A DNA stretch of 64,000 bases from Microbacterium sp. lyk4-40-TSB-66 (GTDB taxonomy: Bacteria > Actinomycetota > Actinomycetes > Actinomycetales > Microbacteriaceae). The notes below the pieces were generated by a model. The model searched no databases, was not told the DNA's origin, and saw only the letters and a program-made list of their open reading frames with translations. A program made the translations under genes and the position numbers. The DNA lies in assembly GCF_030209475.1 (NCBI RefSeq), contig NZ_JARVRW010000013.1:23239-87238 (forward strand), given 5' to 3'. Of the stretch, positions 56,081-64,000 are shown piece by piece (the stretch's first letter is position 1; each line of letters opens with the position of its first letter).

Positions 56081-58150
56081 TCAGGCGTGCCCGGCACGTT
56101 CCATCGCTCGAAGCTCTTTCTTCATGTCCTGCACCTCGTCGCGGAGACGCCCGGCGAGCTCGAACTTCAATTCCGCCGCCGCCGACAGCATCTGCTGCGT
56201 GAGATCGGCGATGGTCGATTCGAGCTGATCCGCGCCCTCGGCGGCGATCCCCGTCCTGCGCAGCGACGGTGTCGGCGACTTGCCCTTGCCCGCCTTGTCG
56301 TTGCGCGCGAGGAGCTTCCTCGTGTCGGTGGCTTCGCGGTTCAACACCTCGGTGATGTCGGCGATCTTCTTCCGCAGCGGCTGCGGGTCGATTCCGTGCT
56401 CGGTGTTGTACGCGACCTGCTTCTCGCGACGCCGCTCGGTCTCGTCGATCGCGTTGCGCATCGAGTCGGTGATCTTGTCGGCGTACATGTGCACCTCGCC
56501 GGAGACGTTTCGCGCCGCACGTCCGATGGTCTGGATGAGCGACGTCCCGCTGCGGAGGAAGCCTTCTTTATCGGCGTCGAGGATCGCCACGAGCGAGACC
56601 TCGGGCAGGTCGAGCCCCTCTCGCAGCAGGTTGATGCCCACCAGCACGTCGTAGACACCGGCGCGCAGTTCGGTCAGCAGCTCGACGCGTCTGAGGGTGT
56701 CGATATCGGAGTGCAGGTACCGCACCCGCACGCCGTGCTCCCCCAGGAAGTCGGTCAGCTCTTCCGCCATCTTCTTGGTCAGGGTCGTGACGAGCACGCG
56801 CTCGTCGCGTTCGACGCGCACACGGATCTCTTCGAGCAGATCGTCGATCTGGCCCTTCGACGGCTTCACGATGATCTCGGGGTCCACCAGACCCGTCGGA
56901 CGGATGATCTGCTCGACGACCCCGTCGGCGATGCCCATCTCGTATCGACCCGGCGTCGCCGACAGGTAGACGGTCTGACCGACGCGCTCTTTGAACTCAT
57001 CCCACCGCAGGGGGCGGTTGTCCATGGCGCTCGGCAGCCGGAACCCGTGCTCCACCAGCGTGCGCTTGCGCGACGCGTCGCCCTCGTACATGGCCCCGAT
57101 CTGCGGCACCGTGACGTGCGACTCGTCGATCACGAGGAGGAAGTCGTCGGGGAAGAAGTCGAGCAGCGTGTGCGGCGGATCGCCGGGCATGCGACCGTCC
57201 ATGTGACGCGAGTAGTTCTCGATGCCTGAGCAGAAACCGAGCTGCTGCAGCATCTCGAGGTCGAAGGTCGTGCGCATGCGCAGACGCTGCGCCTCGAGGA
57301 GCTTGCCCTGCGACTCGAACTCTTTCAGGCGCTCCTCGAGCTCGTGCTCGATCGTGCCGATAGCGCGCTGAACCGTCTCGGTGCCGGCGACGTAGTGCGA
57401 CGCCGGGAAGATCGGCACGGAAGCCATCTTCTCGATGACGTCGCCCGTGAGCGGGTGCAGCGTGTAGAGCGCCTCGATCTCGTCGCCGAACATCTCGATG
57501 CGGATCGCGTACTCCTCGTACACCGGGATGATCTCGATCGTGTCGCCGCGAACGCGGAAGTTGCCGCGCGAGAAATCGACGTCGTTGCGGTTGTACTGCA
57601 TCGAGATGAACTTGCGGATGAGCGCGTCGCGGTCGTACCGCTCCCCCACCTGCAGAGCGACCATCGCGCGCAGGTACTCCTCGGGCGCACCGAGGCCGTA
57701 GATGCACGACACCGTCGACACGACGATCACGTCGCGGCGCGACAGCAGCGAGTTGGTGGTCGAATGGCGCAGACGCTCGACCTCGGCGTTGATCGAGGAG
57801 TCCTTCTCGATGAAGGTGTCGGTCTGCGGCACATAGGCCTCGGGTTGGTAGTAGTCGTAGTACGAGACGAAGTACTCGACGGCGTTGTTGGGCATGAGTT
57901 CGCGGAACTCGTTCGCCAGCTGCGCCGCGAGGGTCTTGTTGTGCGCGAGCACCAGCGTGGGGCGCTGCACCTGCTCGACCAGCCAGGCCGTCGTCGCCGA
58001 CTTGCCGGTACCGGTCGCACCCAGCAGCACGACGTCGGTCTCGCCGGCGTTGATGCGACCGGCGAGATCGGCGATCGCCTGCGGCTGGTCGCCGGAGGGC
58101 GAGTATTCGCTGATGACCTCGAAGGGACGGACCGAACGCGTTGCCTGCAT
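56081..58150 (-). CDS. uvrB: excinuclease ABC subunit B
   Basis: UvrB (689 aa) is the damage-verifying helicase of excision repair. Walker [15 protein letters not shown], the beta-hairpin region [25 protein letters not shown], the DEAD-like [11 protein letters not shown], and the C-terminal UVR motif ([31 protein letters not shown]) are present. The ATG is preceded by TACGCT with a 6-nt gap, so it is probably leaderless. Confidence 0.97.
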   Translation of the reverse strand: MQATRSVRPFEVISEYSPSGDQPQAIADLAGRINAGETDVVLLGATGTGKSATTAWLVEQVQRPTLVLAHNKTLAAQLANEFRELMPNNAVEYFVSYYDYYQPEAYVPQTDTFIEKDSSINAEVERLRHSTTNSLLSRRDVIVVSTVSCIYGLGAPEEYLRAMVALQVGERYDRDALIRKFISMQYNRNDVDFSRGNFRVRGDTIEIIPVYEEYAIRIEMFGDEIEALYTLHPLTGDVIEKMASVPIFPASHYVAGTETVQRAIGTIEHELEERLKEFESQGKLLEAQRLRMRTTFDLEMLQQLGFCSGIENYSRHMDGRMPGDPPHTLLDFFPDDFLLVIDESHVTVPQIGAMYEGDASRKRTLVEHGFRLPSAMDNRPLRWDEFKERVGQTVYLSATPGRYEMGIADGVVEQIIRPTGLVDPEIIVKPSKGQIDDLLEEIRVRVERDERVLVTTLTKKMAEELTDFLGEHGVRVRYLHSDIDTLRRVELLTELRAGVYDVLVGINLLREGLDLPEVSLVAILDADKEGFLRSGTSLIQTIGRAARNVSGEVHMYADKITDSMRNAIDETERRREKQVAYNTEHGIDPQPLRKKIADITEVLNREATDTRKLLARNDKAGKGKSPTPSLRRTGIAAEGADQLESTIADLTQQMLSAAAELKFELAGRLRDEVQDMKKELRAMERAGHA

Positions 58151-58156
58151 GATTCC

Positions 58157-58162
58157 AGCGTA
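58157..58162 (-). promoter_or_regulatory. leaderless -10 element of uvrB
   Basis: TACGCT on the minus strand ends 6 nt before the uvrB ATG. Confidence 0.6.
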
Positions 58163-58239
58163 GGCGGGACCTCCGACATCGGGGGCGGGTTGTGTTCGCC
58201 GGGCGCGAGCACGAGGGCGCGGAAGGCGTTCTCCGCCCG

Positions 58240-58842
58240 TCAGCGAGGGCGCGTCACGCGGTCCCAGAGGTCGTCGACCTGGCGCCGAGTGGCATCCAGG
58301 CTCGCCCCCGTGTCGATGACCACGTCGGCGAGGGCGAGACGCTCCGCATCACCGACCTGCGATCCGATTCGGGCGCGCGCATCCCGTTCGCTGAGTCCGC
58401 GGATCTCGACGAGGCGGCGCACACGTTCCTCCACCGGCGCATGGGCGACGACGACCAGGTCCCAGGCATCCCCGGCCCGTGCTTCCGCGAGCAGCGGCAC
58501 GTCGTAGACGACGACGGCATCCGGATCGGCGGCGAAGGCCTCGTCGAACCGCCGCTGCGATTCGACGCGCACGGCGGGGTGCACGATCTCGTTGAGCGCG
58601 GCGAGCCGGTCGGGGTGACCGAACACCAGAGCGCCGAGCGCCGGGCGATCGAGCGCACCGTCATCGCGCAGAACTCCTGAGCCGAACTCCGCGGCGATCG
58701 CCGCCAGCACCGGGGATCCGGGCACCTGCACCTCGCGGACGATCGCGTCCGCGTCGATGACGACGGCTCCGCGGGCGGCGAGAGCGGTCGCGATGGTGGA
58801 CTTGCCCGAGGCGATTCCGCCCGTCAGCGCGAGAAGAGGCAT
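58240..58842 (-). CDS. coaE: dephospho-CoA kinase
   Basis: CoaE (200 aa) phosphorylates dephospho-CoA, the last step of coenzyme A synthesis. The P-loop GGIASGKST is at about 8-16, with [15 protein letters not shown] next and [11 protein letters not shown] as the substrate-side motif. Many actinobacterial CoaE carry a C-terminal GrpB domain; this one does not. The ATG is chosen where the P-loop sits near the N-terminus; the frame extends upstream only into a neighbouring low-complexity gene. Confidence 0.95.
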   Translation of the reverse strand: MPLLALTGGIASGKSTIATALAARGAVVIDADAIVREVQVPGSPVLAAIAAEFGSGVLRDDGALDRPALGALVFGHPDRLAALNEIVHPAVRVESQRRFDEAFAADPDAVVVYDVPLLAEARAGDAWDLVVVAHAPVEERVRRLVEIRGLSERDARARIGSQVGDAERLALADVVIDTGASLDATRRQVDDLWDRVTRPR

Positions 58843-58903
58843 TCGACGAGGATGCCACACCGCGGGCGCAGGAGACCGGACCCGGCCGCCCGACCCCACG
58901 CCC

Positions 58904-59578
58904 TCAGAAGCCGAAGTCTCCCCCGAAGTCGCCGCCGAAGTCCGCTCCGACGTCACCGCCCGCGCCGGGGTCCACCCCGCCGGCGTCGACGGCCCCCGCA
59001 TCGCCCGCACCCGCCTCGCCCGCCCCGGCACCATCGGCGTACCCCGCGTCGTATCCCGGGTCGAACATCGCGCCCACGAGCGCCGAGCCCACGACGTATC
59101 CGCCGATCGTTCCGAGCATCGACGCGCCCAGCATCGAGCCGAAGCCCGGGCCGCCCGAGAACGACCGGCCCCCGAATGTGCGCTCCATGAAGCCGGGCTG
59201 CGAGTACTCGGCACGGGTCGCGGCGCGCGCGAGCGTTTCGGGCCGGTCGTCTGCGGGACGCTCGGAAGGTGCGAGCCCCGAAGAGAGGTCCTGCAGCACC
59301 TGCTGACGCTGCGCGGGCGTCAGCTTGCCGAACGCCTCGGCGTGCACCTGCTCCACCGTCTCGGGCGGGGCCGTGCGCAACAGGTAGCGGTAGCGGTCGA
59401 CGGCCTGTCGGTCCTCGTCGGAGCCGGATGCCACGGGCTCACCGCCGCCGGCCGGTGGCGGTGCGTATCGGCCGTCGGCGTCGCGCAATCCGCTCGCCGC
59501 GCCGCGCGGCGCCGGCGATGCGGCCGAGCGCTGCGGCGACTCGTCGCCGGACCCGAAGAGTCGATCGAGGAATCCCAT
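58904..59578 (-). CDS. conserved actinobacterial protein with Gly/Ala/Asp-rich tail
   Basis: This is a 224-aa protein. The middle DRYRYLLRTAPPETVEQVHAEAFGKLTPAQRQQVLQDLSSGL is conserved in actinobacteria, followed by LARAATRAEYSQPGFMERTFGG. A hydrophobic Gly-rich stretch (GSMLGASMLGTIGGYVVGSALVGAMF) may be a membrane hairpin. The C-terminus is low-complexity with GDF repeats (GADFGGDFGGDFGF). GGGAGG precedes the ATG. The function is unknown, and no catalytic motif is visible. Confidence 0.8.
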   Translation of the reverse strand: MGFLDRLFGSGDESPQRSAASPAPRGAASGLRDADGRYAPPPAGGGEPVASGSDEDRQAVDRYRYLLRTAPPETVEQVHAEAFGKLTPAQRQQVLQDLSSGLAPSERPADDRPETLARAATRAEYSQPGFMERTFGGRSFSGGPGFGSMLGASMLGTIGGYVVGSALVGAMFDPGYDAGYADGAGAGEAGAGDAGAVDAGGVDPGAGGDVGADFGGDFGGDFGF

Positions 59579-59670
59579 GGTGCCTTACCTCCCACATCGT
59601 GTGCGGCCCACGCTAGACGGCCCGCCGCAGCACCCGGGAGGGCTTGCCGCCCGCACGGACAGATGTTCCC

Positions 59671-60222
59671 TCACCCACGCCGGGCGATCGCCTCGCTCAC
59701 CCACCGGGCGTACCGCGCCCACGGGTCGTCGACGCCTGCGGCGACACCGGCGACGTGGGCGTCGAGGGCCGCGGACCGCCGGAACCATTCCGTACGACCG
59801 AACCTCTCGTCGGCGAACAGCGCATGACGGCGCCGCTCGACCAGCCTGTCGCCCTGCTCGAAGGCGAGGAGCTCGTCGTGCCAGATCGCGGCCAGCCGCT
59901 GGCGCGGCCGCGCGGTGGTGCCGATCTTGATGCGGTCCTCGAACCGCAGGTAGTACACGACGTCGACGCGAGGCGGAGGCAGTTCGTCATCGACGGCGTC
60001 GCCGTGCCGCCATTCGCACACCGCGCACAGCCACCCGCTCGGCCACCGCACACCGAGCCGCGATCCGCACAGCCGGCACGGTGTCGGCAGGACGTCGGTC
60101 ACGCCGTCGTGCGCCGTCGTCCACTCGGCGCTGACGGCGGCGTGCCAGTCGCACAGGGGCACGGGCGCCGCGGGGTCGACGGCGCCGGCGCACGTGTCGA
60201 CGAGGCAGACGGGGGCGGACAT
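59671..60222 (-). CDS. zinc-ribbon / GIY-YIG (T5orf172-type) nuclease-family protein
   Basis: This 183-aa protein has two Cys clusters in the N-terminal half: Cys 6, Cys 11, Cys 24 and His 27, then Cys 49, Cys 52, Cys 66 and Cys 69 (CRLC ... CAVC). The C-terminal half matches the T5orf172 subfamily of GIY-YIG nucleases: VVYYLRFEDRIKIGTT, an Arg at about 106-109, and RTEWF. A nuclease acting on DNA is possible but unproven. It has a leaderless promoter (TAGCGT, 60229-60234). Confidence 0.8.
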   Translation of the reverse strand: MSAPVCLVDTCAGAVDPAAPVPLCDWHAAVSAEWTTAHDGVTDVLPTPCRLCGSRLGVRWPSGWLCAVCEWRHGDAVDDELPPPRVDVVYYLRFEDRIKIGTTARPRQRLAAIWHDELLAFEQGDRLVERRRHALFADERFGRTEWFRRSAALDAHVAGVAAGVDDPWARYARWVSEAIARRG

Positions 60223-60228
60223 GCGCTC

Positions 60229-60234
60229 ACGCTA
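60229..60234 (-). promoter_or_regulatory. leaderless -10 element of the GIY-YIG gene
   Basis: TAGCGT on the minus strand ends 6 nt before the ATG at 60222. Confidence 0.55.
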
Positions 60235-60254
60235 CGCCCGACCCCCGACATCGA

Positions 60255-62540
<2,286 letters not shown>

Positions 62541-62634
62541 TCGCGACCTCCCTCACGTCCTCCTCGACGCTAGTCGGTCGGGACGATGATGCGCCGAGGC
62601 ATTGACCTGGGCGCGGAAAGCACTGACTGCCCCG

Positions 62635-63849
62635 TCACTGCGAGGGCGACGACGCCGGACGCAGCGCCCAGAGCGCCAGCGCCATGGCCAGAACGCACAT
62701 GGCCAGCACGGCTCCGAGGAACCACGGCCACCCGGCCGCGCCGAAGACGATGCCCAGCGCCCACCCGAACAGACTCGAGCCCGCGTAGTACCCCAGGTAA
62801 TAGAGGGAGGATGCCTGGGCGCGCGCCTCCGGATGCGCGGCGACCGGCGTCCAGCCGGACGCCACGGCGTGCGCACCGAAGAATCCCGCGGTGAAGGCGA
62901 CGAGCCCGACGACGACAGTGATGACGGCGGGCACGAACATCAGCGCCGCGCCCGCCGCCATCACGACGGAGCATACGAGCAGCACGGGCAGCCGTCCGTA
63001 GCGAACCGCGAGGGCGCCCGCGCGGGGCGACGAGACGGTGCCGGCCAGGTAGGCCAGGAACAGCAACGTCACCACGGTGGGCGCGAGCGCGAACGGCGGC
63101 GCGATCAGATGGAACCCGAGGTAGTTGTACACCGCGACGAAGGCACCCATCAGAAGGAAGCCCTGCGCGTACAGCGCGAGCTGCGCCGGCGACCGCAGGT
63201 TGATCCACAGACGCCGGCGGACCGACGGGCCGGGTGTCGTGCGGAGACGCCCCGGCACGAACCCGCGGGACGCCGGCACGAGGGTCAGGAAGAGAATCGC
63301 CGCGATCACGCACAACAGAACGACGGATGCCACCCCCCACCGCCATCCGATCGCCTCCGCCACCCAGCCCGAGACCACGCGGCCGCTGAGCCCGCCGACC
63401 GTGGTCCCCGCGATGTAGGAGCCCGCTGCCGCTGCGACGTAGCGCGCGTCGACCTCTTCGCTGAGGTAGGCGAGGGCGACGGCCGGCACCGCGCCGAGCG
63501 CAACGCCCTCGAGCAGACGCAGGGTGAGAAGGAGGCCGAGATCGTGGGCCAGGGGCGTGACGGCCCCGAAGATCGTCGCGGCGATGAGACCGATCGTCAT
63601 CGCGGGCACTCGGCCGACGCGGTCGGCGACGATCGACCAGGGGATGACGGCGACGGCGAGGCCCAGGGTGGACGCCGACACGGTCAGAGCCGCCGCCGAC
63701 GGAGTCGTAGGAACATCGGCGGCGATCGCCGGCAGGACAGCCTGTGTGGCGTAGAGCTGCGCGAAGGTCGCGACGCCACCGAAGAACAGCCCGATCAAGA
63801 GGCGGCGATACTCACGACCGCCCGGGACGTGGCCAGTGAAGTCGGTCAC
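62635..63849 (-). CDS. MFS transporter
   Basis: This major facilitator superfamily protein (404 aa) has twelve hydrophobic helices. The loop 2-3 motif is SIVADRVGRVPAMTIGLI (motif A variant), and SEEVDARYVAAAAGSYIAGTTVGGLSGR resembles YnfM/arabinose-efflux relatives. It is probably an exporter of small molecules or drugs; the substrate is unknown. I start at the GTG giving VTDFTGHVPGGREYRR, 7 nt after TAGGCT; the frame extends 29 codons upstream through the terminator and is rejected. Confidence 0.9.
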   Translation of the reverse strand: MTDFTGHVPGGREYRRLLIGLFFGGVATFAQLYATQAVLPAIAADVPTTPSAAALTVSASTLGLAVAVIPWSIVADRVGRVPAMTIGLIAATIFGAVTPLAHDLGLLLTLRLLEGVALGAVPAVALAYLSEEVDARYVAAAAGSYIAGTTVGGLSGRVVSGWVAEAIGWRWGVASVVLLCVIAAILFLTLVPASRGFVPGRLRTTPGPSVRRRLWINLRSPAQLALYAQGFLLMGAFVAVYNYLGFHLIAPPFALAPTVVTLLFLAYLAGTVSSPRAGALAVRYGRLPVLLVCSVVMAAGAALMFVPAVITVVVGLVAFTAGFFGAHAVASGWTPVAAHPEARAQASSLYYLGYYAGSSLFGWALGIVFGAAGWPWFLGAVLAMCVLAMALALWALRPASSPSQ

Positions 63850-63856
63850 GTTTTCG

Positions 63857-63862
63857 AGCCTA
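63857..63862 (-). promoter_or_regulatory. leaderless -10 element of the MFS transporter gene
   Basis: TAGGCT on the minus strand ends 7 nt before the GTG at 63849. Confidence 0.6.
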
Positions 63863-63885
63863 GTTCCGCAGCGTGGGTACGACGA

Positions 63886-63928
63886 AGCGCCGGTGCGTGA
63901 TCCCGGCTGGGGATCACGCACCGGCGCT
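63886..63928. terminator. strong hairpin upstream of the MFS gene
   Basis: The 19-nt arms (left AGCGCCGGTGCGTGATCCC, right its exact complement) flank a 5-nt loop. It lies in the space to the right of the MFS promoter and probably ends transcription from a gene beyond the window. Confidence 0.8.
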
Positions 63929-63950
63929 GATGCCATGATGCGTACAAATG

Positions 63951-63984
63951 CGAAATGGCCACCCGGCGTTGGGTGGCCATTTCG
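63951..63984. terminator. second strong hairpin near the window end
   Basis: CGAAATGGCCACCC pairs perfectly over 14 bp with GGGTGGCCATTTCG around GGCGTT. A short T/A stretch follows on both sides (TTTCGTCTAAA), fitting an intrinsic terminator. Confidence 0.8.
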
Positions 63985-64000
63985 TCTAAAGGAAGTCCGG

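Overview
The window is high-GC chromosomal DNA from an actinobacterium, most likely a Microbacterium or close relative in Microbacteriaceae. This rests on RbpA, WhiA, OpcA, DUF3099, a divergent glgA/glgC pair, actinobacterial SufB/SufD/SufT, many GTG and GTGA-coupled starts, and uniform codon use. About 58 ordinary protein-coding genes and three possible micro-ORFs are tightly packed. I see no tRNA, rRNA, prophage, IS element or CRISPR array. It looks like core genome with one accessory-looking envelope locus.

Layout. 0.1-7 kb: an ABC ATPase, glycogen genes glgA/glgC (divergent), luxS, serB, an alpha/beta hydrolase and fabG. 7-11.3 kb: a DUF4190 membrane protein, DUF3099, a small Cys-rich protein, SURF1 and an ABC-F ATPase. 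11.5-16.5 kb: an iron-siderophore operon (lipoprotein, two FecCD permeases, ATPase, siderophore-interacting reductase). 16.7-22.4 kb: a TOBE protein, a MalY-type C-S lyase and the Fe-S assembly operon sufB-sufD-Rieske-sufC-sufT. 22.7-25.8 kb: heme A synthase (ctaA) and heme O synthase (ctaB) around a 541-bp repeat-rich gap. 26-34.2 kb: a pentose-phosphate operon tkt-tal-pgi-zwf-opcA-pgl. 34.4-43.2 kb: an envelope-polysaccharide locus (large LuxR-type regulator, processive GT2 synthase, nucleotide-sugar dehydrogenase, epimerase, secreted polysaccharide deacetylase, barrel-like lipoprotein). 43.2-58.8 kb: rbpA, secG, tpiA-pgk-gap, sodA, whiA, rapZ, uvrC, uvrA, an OhrR/MarR pair, a VOC protein, uvrB and coaE. 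58.9-63.8 kb: a low-complexity protein, a zinc-ribbon/GIY-YIG protein, a GH13 enzyme and an MFS exporter.

How the parts connect. Carbon flux genes cluster: the oxidative and non-oxidative pentose phosphate pathway with pgi, lower glycolysis, and glycogen/alpha-glucan synthesis. Iron acquisition sits next to Fe-S assembly and heme A synthesis, all feeding respiration. The excision-repair genes uvrA, uvrB and uvrC lie within 10 kb.

Structure not explained by the genes. (1) Twelve starts carry a TANNNT -10 hexamer ending 6-7 nt before the start codon, the signature of leaderless transcription. (2) Five genes have short tandem repeats at or across their stop codon. (3) The heptamer GGATGCC/GGCATCC is strongly over-represented (about 100 by hand count), and inverted pairs of it form many of the terminators. 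(4) Three micro-ORFs overlap a downstream start by 4 nt. (5) A duplicated ~80-bp stem-loop element shows one compensatory base-pair change. Starts were moved from the longest frame where a Shine-Dalgarno, a leaderless promoter or family length argued for it; each case is stated.
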